From: Bostrychus sinensis
Lineage: Eukaryota; Chordata; Actinopteri; Gobiiformes; Eleotridae
Assembly: GCA_020698575.1 (NCBI GenBank)
Contig: CM036244.1
Span: 6,826,129-6,890,128 of the forward strand
Direction of reading: 5' to 3'
Length of the DNA stretch: 64,000 bases
Every line of letters starts with the position of its first letter. The stretch's first letter is position 1. The notes under the pieces are model-generated. The model worked only from the letters and a program-made list of their open reading frames with translations. It was not told the origin of the DNA and ran no database searches. Shown here piece after piece: positions 9,370 to 21,500 of this stretch. The translations under genes were made by a program, and so were the position numbers.

Positions 9370-11933
9370 TTACGTCTCGAACTGCGTGAGCAGCGCCCGC
9401 ACTTCCGGAGTCAGCTGCTTGGCGGCGCTGGCGGCCTCGGCGATGGCGCGTCGGTACGGGCCTTTGCGTTTCCGGTCGAACCTGGACTGGAACGTCTCGA
9501 GGAACGAGGAGGTGTGGCTCAGCGGCAGCAGGGAGGTGGTTCTGGACCCGAACCACGCCACGCGTACTTCCTGTTTCACGGCCACGCCCCCGTCTCCGCG
9601 GCGACACACCGTTAGCGACAGCACGCGTGCCGGCCACCACGGAAACCCCGCGATCTTCGCCCATACGATGTCCCCCACGCAGACACAGCGGCCGTCAGCG
9701 CCCACGCACTTCGACACCGAGCGGCTCTGCACAGGCTTAGGCTCCGGCTTAGGGGTGGGGCTAAAGTCTGGTTTGGGGGCGGGGCTACCTGACAGTTTAG
9801 GCTCTTGTTTTGCGGCGGTCTTTTCGAGGCCCGAGGACGACTGTGGCTCTGGTTTACAGGCAGAGTCTGAAACAGACTTTGTACTGGACCTAGACCCGGA
9901 CTTGGATTCAGACTTGGACTGCTCTGAAGACCTGGATCCAGACCTAGAGCTGGGTCTGGATCTGGAGGAGCCAGATGAAGAGGAAGAAGAGGCCGGAGAT
10001 GAAGGCCTGGAGTCCACCACAGACCCAGACCTGGACCAGCTGGACTTAGAGGACGATCTGGACCTGACTGTGAGGTCTGGAGCAGGACTGTCCTTGGACC
10101 CAGACTCAGGTAACACCTGGTCTGGACTGGGTTCTGGACTGAGGTCTGGGGAACAGTCCATTGGTTCTGACTCAGGCTGAACCTCTGTTAATGTCCTGAG
10201 TTCAGGTTTAGAGTCCGGTGTAATGGACTCAGGAGGATTAGAACTGGATTCTGGAAGACTAGACCTGGATTTGGGAGGACTACAGCTGGACTCTGAACCA
10301 GGACTAGACCTGGACTGGACTTTAAAACCCACATCAGACTCTTTTGTGCTACAGTCAGGATTAACGGCTGGTCCTTTGGGACTGGTGCGTACTCCAGTCT
10401 CTACTCCAAGACCTGGTTCAGTTTTTGGTTTTAGTCCAGGTTCTGGTGGAGGTCCTGATTCTGGTCCAGGTCTCTGCTCTGGTTCAGTTGATTCTAGTCG
10501 AGTTTCAATGGACCTAGACCAGGTTTTGGACCCGCCGACTGAAGGTTTGTCTTGGATCATCTTTGTGTCTCGTTGTGGGTTTAGTTCTGGTTTGACTGAG
10601 TCCACATGAAGTTCTGGTTCAGTCCGGTCTAGACCAGTCTCTGGGCCAGTCCAGTCTGGAAAGTCCAGATCGTAGTCTCTGGTCGGTTTGGGGAAGATCT
10701 GCTTTCTCCGGCTGCGCTGGACCGGTGGGTCTGGTCTGGGTTCTGGCTGTGGTCTGGGTTCTGGCTCTGGTTTAGTGTCTGGTTCTGGATTTATTTTAGA
10801 CTCTGGTTTGGGTTCTGGCTTAGGGTCTGGTTCTGGTCTGAGTCTTGGGTTCAGGTCCTGGTCTGGTGAGGTCTTAGTCCTGTGTTCTGGTTTATTCTCC
10901 TGCTTGCTCTCTGTTCTCGGTTCTGGATTATGGTCTGGTTCTGGTCTGACTCTGGGGTTCTGGTCCTTCCGTTCAGACCTGGCCTCAGCTTTAGTCCCCG
11001 GTCTTGTCCCCGGTCTGGTCCCCGGTCTAGTCTCCTGCCTGCTCTGGAGTCTGCTCGGGGCTTTGCTGAGGTGTTTGGTGGAGTTCTTGGTGGTCCGTTG
11101 CGCCGGTTCTGCTCGTGTGGGCGCCGGTCTGGGTCTGGTCCTGGTCTTGGATGGCTGTGGGCCTGGTTCTGGGTCGGTGCGGTACCTGTGTGGTTTTAGT
11201 CGGATTCTGGGCGGAGCCAGGGCTGAGGAGATCCTGCGAGTGAGGACTCGGCTGGTCCCGGGGCTGGTGGAGCTGGTGCTGGGCCGTAGACCGGAGGAAC
11301 CGGGCCGTAGACCGGAGGAACCGGGCCGTAGACCGGAGGAACCGGGCCGTAGACCGGAGGAACCGGGCCGTAGACCAGAGGAACCGGGCCGTAGACCGGC
11401 GGAACTGGCGTTACCACTGCTGGGCCGGCGTGGTGCTGAGGCCGCGCCTCCTGGCCCCTCCCTCTTTAGCCCCTCCCTCCGCAGGCGCGGCGGGCGGGGC
11501 TCGTCGCTGCGCAGACGCTTCACCTCGGCAGACAGGTTCTCCTCCGCCGGCTCCGGGTTGGGGCGGCGCCGCGCGGAGGCGGGGGGCGCTCTGGGGCCGG
11601 CCGCGCCCTTGCACCTGTCGCACAGCACCTGTCGGGGGCGGAGCCTCACCAGCATGCAGGTGGGCTCCTCGCTGTTGCCGTAACGGCGGCGGGAGCGCTT
11701 GATTCGCCGAGGAGGAGGCTGAGGCAGGCTCTGGTGGTAACTGTCTCTGAGGAACAGAGGAGGGGGGTAGGGCGCCCCCTGGTGGAACAGCGGGGTCAGG
11801 GCGGGGTCAGGGGTCGCAGAAAGGTCAGGGGGAGGGGCAACAGCAGCAGCAGGGGGCGGGGCCTGGACATGGCGACGAGACGACTCTCGACGAGAAGGAA
11901 ACGCAGGTGACGGGGATCCCATACGGACCGAAC
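9370..11933 (-). CDS. pwwp2a: pwwp2a exon 2
   Basis: Acceptor GTGTCCTCAG ends at 11934; stop TAA at 9372-9370. PWWP motif codons at 9642-9631. The reading frame used from about 11903 down to the stop differs by one base from the frame set by exon 1. Confidence 0.93.
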
Positions 11934-13286
11934 CTGAGGACACAATAACAGCAATCAGAACCAGAACCGGGACAGAACCTGAGGAGACAGAACCGGGACA
12001 GAACTGAGACAGAACCTGAGGAGACAGAACCGGGACAGAACTGAGACAGAACCTGAGGAGACAGAACCTGAGGAGACGGAACCGGGACAGAACTGAGACA
12101 GAACCTGAGGAGACGGAACCGGGACAGAACCTGAGGAGACAGAACCTGAGGAGACAGAACCGGGACAGAACTGAGACAGAACCTGAGGAGACAGAATCGG
12201 GACAGAACTAAGACAGAACCTGAGGAGACAGAACCTGAGGAGACAGAACCTGAGGAGACGGAACCGGGACAGAACTGAGACAGAACCTGAGGAGACGGAA
12301 CCGGGACAGAACTGAGACAGAACCTGAGGAGACAGACCCGGGACAGAACCTGAGGAGACAGAACCGGGACAGAACTGAGACAGAACCTGAGGAGACAGAA
12401 CCGGGACAGAACTGAGACAGAACCTGAGGAGACAGAACCGGGACAGAACTGAGACAGAACCTGAGGAGACAGAACCTGAGGACACAGAACCGGGACAGAA
12501 CCGGGACAGAACTGGGACAGAACCTGAGGAGACAGAACTGGGACAGAACCTGAGGAGACAGAACCTGAGGAGACAGAACCTGAGGAGACAGAACCTGAGG
12601 AGACAGAACCGGGACAGAACCTGAGGAGACGGAATCTGAGGAGACAGAACCTGAGGAGACGGAACTTGAGGAGACGGAACCTGAGGAGACAGGAACCTGA
12701 GGAGACAGAACCTGAGGAGACAGAACCTGAGGAGACAGAACCTGAGGAGACAGAACCTGAGGAGACAGAACCTGAGAAGAAAGAACTGAGACCAGAAACA
12801 TTATAAACTCTGAACCTGAAGTGGACCTGGATCAGAACCAGAACTCTGCCTATCACATGTATCTTGAATATTATTACACAGATCAAAGAAAAGATGATGG
12901 CTTTTCTGTCGGTCAACTACAAAACTGTCTGAAAGCCTGGATGGCTTTAAACATTGAGTTTTTACTGATGTCAAGACTGAGGCGCTGCTGTTTGGACCCA
13001 GTACTGCAGTCTCTCTGTGGACGTCTTTACATCAGCACTGCGTCAGTATTTTTAAATATTCAGCTCAACAATAAATCAATAAATATAACAAAAAGGTCCT
13101 GGTCTCAGTGCCAGGTCAGACCTGCTCCTCTCAGGTGAGCACTTCATCCTGATACACACAGGTCAGGAGAGGATCTACTACTGCGACTACTACTATTACT
13201 ACTACTGCTATTACTGCAATACTACTACTACTGTTACTACTGCTATTACTGTACTACTACTACTACTGTTACTACTGCTATTACTG

Positions 13287-13353
<67 letters not shown>

Positions 13354-14340
13354 GTGAAACTGTGAGCTCTCTGAGATCTTACAGGTTTACCTGAAGGTGA
13401 CAGTGGAGGCAGAAGTGTTCCTTCAGAACACCTGGTGTTCATGAGGCTTTACCCTGTAACTGTCAGAGCAGTCCTGCAGCTGCACCTCTGTACAGCTGTT
13501 TAACATCTGTATGGATGGGCATTATTATGAACAGGTGCATTATGGGTAATGCAGTGTTTACCTGCGGGACAGGTCCATGAGCACACCTGAGAACACCTTA
13601 TGTCCCACGCGGAAAGACACCACGAGCGCGTCGTCGATCACGTGATCCAGCGAGACCCGCACCTGGGTCCCGGGCCTGAGCTCCGGTCCGGACTCCGTCT
13701 CCGCGGGTCCCGCCGACTCCTGAGCGCGATCTTCGGCCGAGTCCTCCCCGCCCCGGTCCCCCGGGTCCAGGCCCCCCGGGTCCCGATCCAACGGCTCCCG
13801 CAGCGCCGTGAAGCGCCTCTCGGAGGCCGCGGGCTCCGGGGTTCGGTCCGGACTCCCGGACATAGTCCTCTCGGTGCAGCCGCGGTCCGGGCCGTTGGGC
13901 TGGCCCAGGGAGAGTCCGGCCTCCGGGGCCTCGGGGGCCGCGGGCAGAGACAGCGGGGAGACGGCGGACTGGACCGGGTCCGGGTCCGCTCCGGGCCCGG
14001 GCTCACAGAGGGGCTGCCCCGCCGCCGAGTCCCGGAGCAGCGGCCTGAGCTCCGTTAGCTCCGTTAGCTCCGCACGGGGAGAGTCTTTGGTCTGCGTTAG
14101 CTCGGCGCTAACAGTGCTAACATTAGCCTCTGTGCTAACATTAGCCGCGGCTGCAACATGGCGCCTTTCCGCGCCGCTCTCGTCCTTCTCGGTGAACAGA
14201 GCGCACTGCCGCGGTCCGGGCGGGTCCGGCAGAACCAGAGCGAGGCCCGGTCCAGACGAGGCCGGGTCTGGAGGCCTGGGTTCGGGAGGAGAAACCGTCG
14301 GAACCGCCGCAGCTCCTGGCTCGCGGGCCACGGCCGCCAT
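9370..14340 (-). CDS. pwwp2a: PWWP domain-containing protein 2A, two exons, one-base frame break
   Basis: Exon 1 is 14340-13562 (start ATG of MAAVAREPG; donor GTAAAC at 13561) and exon 2 is 11933-9370. Exon 1 ends VRVSLDHVIDDALVVSF, then GVLMDLSR; exon 2 starts RFGPYGIPVT, then has FHQGAPYPPPLF, PQPPPRRIKRSRRR, LRPRQVLCDRCK (CxxC), a long Ser/Pro/Glu-rich linker, and a C-terminal PWWP domain (VGDIVWAKIAGFPWWPARVL) ending LTPEVRALLTQFET. These blocks, and their order, are those of PWWP2A rather than PWWP2B. PWWP2A is a nuclear protein known to bind H2A.Z nucleosomes and H3K36me3 and to recruit a NuRD subcomplex. The joined exons total 3343 nt, one more than a multiple of three: the frame breaks between GIPVT and FPSRRE, about 11900-11906. 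Without the break the protein would be about 1113 residues, longer than mammalian forms (about 750) because of an expanded linker. Confidence 0.9.
11281..11406 (-). repeat. In-frame coding minisatellite (GLRPGSS)n in pwwp2a
   Basis: Six 21-bp units encode GLRPGSS repeats within the linker (last unit GLRPSTS). As 21 is divisible by three, copy-number change would keep the frame. Confidence 0.95.
11950..12776. repeat. pwwp2a intron array made of acceptor-like units
   Basis: About 830 bp of CAGAACCTGAGGAGA and CAGAACCGGGACAGAACTGA units. On the gene's strand the units read TTCTGTCTCCTCAGGTTCTG: pyrimidine tract, CAG, then GTTC. The array ends within 20 bp of the true acceptor TGTCCTCAG|GTTCGG. 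Confidence 0.95.
12777..13179. other. pwwp2a intron 1, unique part
   Basis: No repeat or exon seen. Contains short AT-rich stretches (ATTTTTAAATATTC). Confidence 0.5.
13180..13353. repeat. (TAC)n microsatellite
   Basis: Imperfect TAC repeats interspersed with TGCTATTAC, then an uninterrupted run of about 60 bp. Confidence 0.97.
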
Positions 14341-14480
14341 TTTGTTCCGCTGTGCTGCGGAGCGGCGCGAGGCCCCGCCTTCTCCGACAGCGGCAGTGCG
14401 CAGGCGCATTTCCATTGGCTGAAGGAGCTGTCAGTCTGACGCAGCGCGGCAGAACGTGCGCTGTGATTGGCTGCTTCTGA
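13560..14480. promoter_or_regulatory. GC-rich promoter region of pwwp2a with two CCAAT boxes
   Basis: Dense CpG content over exon 1 and upstream. Read from the gene, CCAAT occurs at 14414-14418 (AGCCAATGG) and 14466-14470 (AGCCAATCAC), 75 and 127 bp above the ATG, the usual place for NF-Y sites. No TATA box seen. Confidence 0.6.
13562..14340 (-). CDS. pwwp2a: pwwp2a exon 1
   Basis: Encodes 259 residues plus two bases. The ATG at 14340 gives MAAVA, as in vertebrate PWWP2A; an in-frame ATG 75 bp upstream (14415) is also open but lacks that match. The conserved SLDHVIDDALVVSFR block is at the 3' end. Confidence 0.9.
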
Positions 14481-14701
14481 CAGAGCGAGGACTCCGTTTG
14501 TTTTAGAACAAAAACATCTGTTTATTATCAACAAAACCTGCTGCAGACCCGGACCTGAGCCCCGCAGCTCCGGGACTCACTCAGGACTCACATAATACAC
14601 AATCTGCTCATAATAAAAACAATTCTACCATATACAGCTCCAGGGACATGTCCAAGTAAAGACACTTCTATTAACACACTACAGGTCAAGGTAAAGGCCC
14701 A

Positions 14702-14805
14702 ATAGACCAGGACTAGACCAGGACTAGACCAGGACTAGACCAGGACTAGACCAGGACTAGACCAGGACTAGACCAGGACTAGACCAGGACTAGACCAGGA
14801 CTGCA
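14702..14805. repeat. 11-bp array AGGACTAGACC
   Basis: About nine perfect 11-bp copies; two more copies follow the SINE at 15205-15226, so the SINE inserted within this array. Confidence 0.95.
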
Positions 14806-14814
14806 GGACCCTAG

Positions 14815-15203
14815 ACAGGGTGCACGGTGGCAAAGCGGTTAGCGTTTTCGCCTCCCAGCAAGGAGGTCGTGGGTTTCGAGCCGACCAACACACCATCACA
14901 GAACTCTCTGGGTGGAGTCTGCATGTCCTCCCCGTGTTCCCCGTTCTCTCCGGGTTCTCCGGCTTCCTCCCACCGTCCAAAGACATGCATGTGTTAGGTG
15001 AACTGGTGACTCTAAATGGACCCTAGTGAATGAATGTGAGAGTGAGTGGTTGTCTGTCTATGTTCGTCTCTGTGTCAGCCCTGGGACAAGTTGGCCCCTG
15101 TCCAGGGTGTACCCTGCCTACGGCCCAAAGTTACTGGGATAGGCTCCAGTCACCCGCGACCCTTAACGGGAATAAGCAGTAGAAAATGAATGAATGAATG
15201 AAT
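14815..15203 (+). mobile_element. tRNA-headed SINE with (ATGA)n tail
   Basis: Head GGTGGCAAAGCGGTTAGCG (A box) and GTGGGTTTCGAGCC (B box), body GGTGGAGTCTGCATGTCCTC, then GGGATAGGCTCCAGTCACCC and tail AATGAATGAATGAAT. This is a widespread teleost SINE arrangement. It splits the AGGACTAGACC array. Confidence 0.85.
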
Positions 15204-16193
15204 AGACCAGGACTAGACCAGGACTGGTCTATCTCTCTGTCCAGTCAGTTCTATGAGTCCAGGGAGGTCTGGGTCTAAACCCTGAGCAGGTTTTTAAAGG
15301 CACAGGTCCAGGGGGAGTTCTGTCCCAGTTCTGCTCGGTCTGAGGCTGCAGTCTCGCAAACTGAAAACTCTTGGACTTGGTGATGCCATGTGCAAATGGA
15401 TTTTAAACTTTTTAACTCGCTGACCACAGAAGGTCAGAATCATTGGTTGTGCTTCTGATGAACTCTGTGTAAGCGCTGCCTCCCCACCAGGTTGTGTTTA
15501 AGTCATTTGCTTTTTTTTAAGTTGAGGAATGGAAATGTTTGTTGTAAGGGTATTTCTCATTTCTCATTGTTGGTAAAACGAACATGAAAAAAGGAAGACG
15601 CCTGACGTAAACAAAAAAGGGCTGCCTTTGAAATAAAAGCCTGAGGACAAATTATTAGCATCCAGTCTGGCTCAGTAATTGTGTAACGCTATATTATTTA
15701 ACTGTGAAGGCAAAGTAGTTTAATTTGGGCCTGCTTAATGCTAAGTATTTATTAAATTATCATTATTATTATAAAGTCCACTTTTTTAGAGAAGAAAATA
15801 TTGATTAGGTCACAAAATATGTTTTCTCATCTGAGTCTACAGTAGCTCAGTTCGGTTCCCGACAGCTGCTGAAGGTAAAGTTTGAAGCAGAATCGTTTAA
15901 TGCACAGCTATGTTTTTCTATTAAATGATAACTTTATTTTTTATGAGATAAATACCTCGTCCTCTGCGCTGAGCCAGCTGTTTATACTGCACTCTATGAT
16001 CACCAACCTGAGGTACGCTCATGGATGTATTATAGGTTTTATTATCATAGGTACGCTGTGGGTACGCTGTGGGCGAGAACCATGGAGGTTCGATAATAAA
16101 TCATATCCAGGCTGAAAACCTGCAAAAACAACAAAGGCCACAGATGAAGTCAATAACCACAGGTTTCTCACTGTGTAGCAGTAAACAGCACAG

Positions 16194-16194
16194 A

Positions 16195-16250
<56 letters not shown>
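16194..16250. repeat. (ATT)n microsatellite
   Basis: About 18 uninterrupted ATT copies inside the inverted-repeat element. Confidence 0.97.
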
Positions 16251-16251
<1 letters not shown>

Positions 16252-16644
16252 ATTACTAGTAATTTAAAAAAACATGCGTGATTACTGGAGCTAGAAAGCT
16301 AATATTTTGTAAGAGCAATTCTTCAAGTTGGTTGCCATAGAGACCAGAGAAAGGACGAGGTATTAAACTAATAAAATAAAGTAATTATTTATTAGAAAAT
16401 CTTAAAGTGTAACTAAACCCTGAATCAACTTTTTTTTGCTGATAACTGTATAAAAGGGGCTTTAACAGTGCTGTCTGTTGGTCCATGTTCAACTTTTAAC
16501 ATTTTAATGTAAACTTGTTTAATTCCTGAAATTCCAGTCTAAAACCTGCCACCTTGAGGTTGAACGTTGGTAGTGAAGATGAATTTTGCTGTTGATCTAA
16601 AAGTGGCAGTTGGTAACGACTACGTCACTCTGCGCTCTGCAGGC

Positions 16645-16656
16645 TCTGGTATAAAA
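16645..16656 (+). promoter_or_regulatory. Possible TATA box
   Basis: GGTATAAAAGCC precedes a GC-rich segment inside the inverted-repeat element. No gene starts after it; perhaps a transposon promoter. Confidence 0.25.
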
Positions 16657-17039
16657 GCCCCGCCTTTAGCCACGCCCCCAGAGCGAGTTAGGAGTTGGAA
16701 TTGTGAGCATTATTGATAGCTGTTGTCAGGTTTGCGTTTATTAGCATATTAGCACTTAGTTACTTCTTTAGCTTAGCTTTTTAATCTAACGTTAGGTACT
16801 TAGATTATTAAGTGATATTGCATTAGTTGTTAGCCTAGTTGTACATAGTATTGTTTGTTGTAATTTTAGTAGTAGATTAGTTAGCCTCAGTTAGCATAGG
16901 TCATTTGCTTACGTTAGCCTACATTAGCTATGATGCTAACGTCACTTTACCTCTCAGAAACTGTCCCCATTCGGTCCTGCAAAGCCTCCCCGGCATCGGA
17001 CACTGCCGAGGCAGCATCTTGAGCCAGCGGCTGGAACCG

Positions 17040-17235
17040 GTTTGGCTCCAGTTTGGCTCCGGTTTGGCTCTGGTACAGCTCCGGTTTGGCTCTGGTTTGG
17101 CTCCAGTACGGCTCCGGTACAGCTCCGGTTTGGCTCCGGTACGGCTCTGGTTTGGCTCCGGTACGGCTCCGGTTTGGCTCTGGTTTGGCTCCGGTACGGA
17201 GCTCCGGTTTGGCTCCGGTTTGGCTCCGGTCCACA
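17040..17235. repeat. Array of GGCTCCGGTTTGGCTCTGGT-type units
   Basis: Alternating TTTGGCTC, CGGTACGGCTC and CAGCTCCGG steps of about 10-12 bp. Confidence 0.9.
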
Positions 17236-18329
17236 TTGCCGTCCTCTGTTTGTGGTGAAGGTGGAGCTCATAGGAACGCTCTGTAGTGAAACTGCTAGCG
17301 TGGCTCTGGTCACTCTCCATCTTTGAATATCTGTCAACTCAAGCTGCGGGTCACGGTCAGTCACAGGTCCACACCACGCCCCCCGCCCACCCCCCTTCCC
17401 TCGGCCCCGCCCCTCTGTCTCTGCTGGGAACAGCCCATTTTTTTAGCATTTTTCAAGTTTTGGCTGTGGCCGGAGCTCTAACCCTGGGTTTACTTTAACT
17501 ATCACAGAATGTTTCCTGGAGCTGTTTACAGCTCTGCTTCAGAACGTTACCTTCAAACATAACAACTGTTGGTAACAGCTGAGCTATGCTAACCTTAACA
17601 CGAGAAAACACGTAACTTAACACAGATATGTTCCTGTTATAACAAGGGCTTTTCAGTGATAATGATAATTTAATAAATACTTAGCATTAAGCAGGCACAA
17701 ATGAAAGCACGTTGTCTTCACAATTAAATAATACACAATTACTGAGCCAGACTGGATGCTAATAATTGTCCTCAGGCTTTTATTTTGAAGGAAGCCCTTC
17801 TCTGTTTACGTCAGGCCTCTTCAGTTTACAACAAACATTTCCATTTATTAACTTGAACAAATGCAAATGAATTGTACTTTATCCAGGGACCCTGTGCTGA
17901 CTGTAACTTCTGACTGTGGTCCGCAGACTGTTATTGGTTTGATCAGATCAGAAGATGAATCGCGTGAGTGAAGACCTGGTTCTGAAAACCGACTGATTTT
18001 AGTCAGAGAAAGAAAAATGTGCCTATTGTCATTTATGATTCAGCTGTGATGACTTTAAACAACTCACTCTGACATACACTTTTTGTTTTAGTTTCCTCTT
18101 TTGTTGTATTGATTTACAGTGTTTTTGTCATTTCAGTGTTTTTAGGATCTGTACATGTATTGTTTTTTTGGGGTTTTTTTTAGGCTTGTGTTTTTATGTT
18201 TTATGTTGACAGTGCACTTTGGGCTCCGTGCAACTGTTTTCCACTGTGTTTTTTTTCCTGCCAATGACAAACTGAACTGAACTGAACTGTGAGCAGCTCT
18301 CAGGAACATGATTTTACTGAAGTACCTGC

Positions 18330-18366
<37 letters not shown>
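18330..18366. repeat. (GTA)n microsatellite
   Basis: Twelve GTA copies about 130 bp before the slc23a1 start codon, possibly within its promoter or 5' untranslated region. Confidence 0.95.
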
Positions 18367-18497
18367 TGTACCTGTACTTCCTGTGGACAGAAGAGGCTCA
18401 GGGTAAAGTCCTTGAGACGTTAATGATCTTCAGACTGGCTCCTGCTCCTGTCTGTGTCTCTGAGTCTCACTTCACTGCGGTGTAACCCGGAGGCAGC

Positions 18498-18512
18498 ATG
18501 GACGAGTCAAAG
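18498..18512 (+). CDS. slc23a1: slc23a1 coding exon 1
   Basis: ATGGACGAGTCAAAG (MDESK), then donor GTAAGA. Chosen because phase 0 joins the exon 2 frame and the first ATG sits in CAGCATGG; the shortness makes this the least certain exon. Confidence 0.7.
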
Positions 18513-21500
18513 GTAAGACATGAATATAAACTTTATTTAACGAGCGACAGACGATTGAACAAACGGCGGGCTGTGATTGGTCCAGGCTCCTGTCAGTCTC
18601 CCACAGTATGTCCACCAAACGAGAGAAGGACACACAAACAAAAAAACTTTCATACTGTTCCAGAAACAGAAGAAAGAGAAGAAAGGTGTTTGTGTTTGAG
18701 GCTCTGGACCACACATCACTGGGCCAGGGCTTCTCAAGCTGTGGTCCCAGTCTCACTGCTGCTATTCAGAGTTTTAGGCAAAGTTTAGACCTGGTTTTGG
18801 CTTTGTCCTAGTCCAGTTTTATTTGGCCTAAATATTGATAAATAACATCATAAGTCTCTGTGTGGACAGTAAAGACCTTCTTTCAGTGGCCCCTGAGCTG
18901 GGCCCTGAGCAGGCTCCTGAGCCGGCTCCTGAGCTGGCCCTTGAGCTGGCCCCTGAGATTGCTCCTGAGCTTGCCCCTGAGCTGGCCCCTGAGCTGGCTC
19001 CTGAGCTGGGCCCTGAGCTTGCCCCCGAGCTTGCCCCTGAGCTGGCCCCTGAACTGGCTCCTGAGCTGGCCCCTGAGCTGGCTCCGGAGCTGGCCCCTGA
19101 GATGGCTCCTGAGCTGGCCCCTGAGCTGGCCCCTGAGCTGGCTCCTGAGCTGGCCCCTGAGCTGGCCCCTGGTCCAGGTCCAGTTCTCAGAAAAGTTTTT
19201 CTCAGAATCGGTCCTGCTGCTGCTCGCCGGTCGCGCTGACCTGATTATTATTATTATCACGGTGTTAATGATTATCTGACTGTGTCTCTGTCAGCAAGAG
19301 TCTAACCTGCTCTCCTCCGTCCAATCAGAGTCCAGAGGAGAAACCTAACCAGCCAATCAGAGCAGAGCGGGGTAAAAACCAACCAATGGCAGGAGAGAAG
19401 GCAGAGACAGACATGATCTACACCATCGAGGACGTTCCTCCCTGGTACCTGTGTGTGCTGCTGGGACTACAGGTGAGACCTGCCTGAACACACCTGAGAA
19501 CACCTGAACACACCTGAGAACACACCTGAGAACACACCTGAGAACTCACCTGAACACACCTGAGAACACCTGAAAACACACCTGAGAACACACCTGAGAA
19601 CTCACCTGAACACACCTGAGAACTCCCCTGAACACACCTGAGAACACACCTGAGAACTCACCTGAACACACCTGAGAACACCTGAAAACACACCTGAAAA
19701 CACACCTGAGAACACACCTGAGAACTCACCTGAACACACCTGAGAACACACCTGAGAACTCACCTGAACACACCTGAGAACACACCTGAGAACTCCCCTG
19801 AACACACCTGAGAACACACCTGAGAACACCTGAAAACACACCTGAAAACACACCTGAGAACTCACCTGAACACACCTGAGAACTCCCCTGAACACACCTG
19901 AGAACACACCTGAGAACTCACCTGAACACACCTGAGAACACACCTGAGAACACCTGAAAACACACCTGAAAACACACCTGAGAACACACCTGAGAACTCA
20001 CCTGAACACACCTGAGAACACACCTGAGAACTCCCCTGAACACACCTGAGAACACACCTGAGAACACCTGAAAACACACCTGAAAACACACCTGAGAACA
20101 CACCTGAGAACTCACCTGAACACACCTGAGAACACACCTGAGAACTCACCTGAACACACCTGAGAACACACCTGAGAACACCTGAAAACACACCTGAAAA
20201 CACACCTGAGAACTCACCTGAACACACCTGAGAACACACCTGAGAACTCACCTGAACACACCTGAGAACACACCTGAGAACTCACCTGAACACACCTGAG
20301 AACACCTGAGAACACCTGAAAAGACCTGAGAACACCTGAAAACACACCTGAGAACACCTGAAAAGACCTGAGAACATCTGAAAACACACCTGAGAACACC
20401 TGAAAACACACCTGAGAACACCTGAAAACACCTGAGAACACCCGAGAACACCTGAAAACACACCTGAGAACACCTGAAAACACACCTGAGAACACCTGAA
20501 AACACCTGAGAACACCCGAGAACACCTGAAAACACACCTGAGAACACCTGAAAACACCTGAGAACACCTGAAAACACACCTGAGAACACCTGAAAACACA
20601 CCCGAGAACACCTGAAAACACACCCGAGAACACCTGAAAACACACCTGAGAACACACCTGAGAACTCACCTGAACACACCTGAGAACACACCTGAGAACT
20701 CACCTGAACACACCTGAGAACACCTGAAAACACACCTGAGAACACACCCGAGAACACACCTGAAAACACACCTGAGAACACCTGAGAACACCTGAAAACA
20801 CACCTGAGAACACACCTGAGAAAACCTGAAAACACACCTGAGAACACCTGAAAACACACCTGAGAACACACCTGAGAACACACCTGAGAACACCTGAGAA
20901 CACACCTGAGAACACCTGAAAACACACCTGAGAACACCTGAAAACACACCTGAGAACACCTGAAAACACCTGAGAACACCTGAGAACACCTGAAAACACA
21001 CCTGAGAACACCTGAAAACACCTGAGAACACCTGAGAACACACCTGAGAACAGCTGAAAACACACCTGAGAACACACTTGAGAACACACTTGAGAACTCA
21101 CCTGAAAACACCTGTAAACACCTGAAAACACCTGTGAACACGTGAAAACACCTGAGAACACCTGAAAACACACCTGAGAACACACCTGAGAACTCACCTG
21201 AGAACTCACCTGAGAACTCACCTGAAAACACCTGTGAACACCCGAGAACACACCTGAAAACACCTGAGAACACCTGAAAACACCTGAGAACACCTGAAAA
21301 CACCTGAGAGGGAGTGTTTTGCCCTTTCTCTTGTCTGCTCCACAGCACTACCTGACCTGTTTCTCTGAGTGTTTTGCCCTTTCTCTTGTCTGCCCCACAG
21401 CACTATCTGACCTGTTTCTCTGAGTGTTTTGCCCTTTCTCTTGTCTGCCCCACAGCACTACCTGACCTGTTTCTCTGAGTGTTTTGCCCTTTCTCTTGTC

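Larger units (their letters stand above)
15496..17885. mobile_element. Large element with long inverted repeats
   Basis: Left arm about 15496-15772 and right arm about 17650-17885 are inverted copies: AAAAGCCTGAGGACAA, TTATTAGCATCCAGTCTGGC, TCAGTAATTGTGTA and CTGCTTAATGCTAAGTATTT occur on the left and as complements on the right. The left arm has an additional 40-bp segment near 15550-15590. The 1.9-kb interior has no transposase-like frame. Probably a foldback-type transposon. Confidence 0.7.

Noticed and set aside
11895..11915. Programmed ribosomal frameshift in pwwp2a
   Set aside because: No slippery heptamer, antizyme-type stop context or nearby pseudoknot seen; simple error or mutation is more likely.
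13600..14422. Frames on the + strand across pwwp2a exon 1
   Set aside because: GC-rich antisense shadows of the real exon.
14815..14900. tRNA gene
   Set aside because: A and B box are recognisable, but the sequence does not close into a cloverleaf and continues into a SINE body and tail.
18835..19239. PELAPELA reading frame as an extra slc23a1 exon
   Set aside because: No acceptor or donor that keeps the frame; no such segment in SVCT1 proteins.
19500..21308. Intron 2 array as a coding region of - strand (FSGVFSGV type)
   Set aside because: Repeat-driven frame inside an intron of a well-supported gene.
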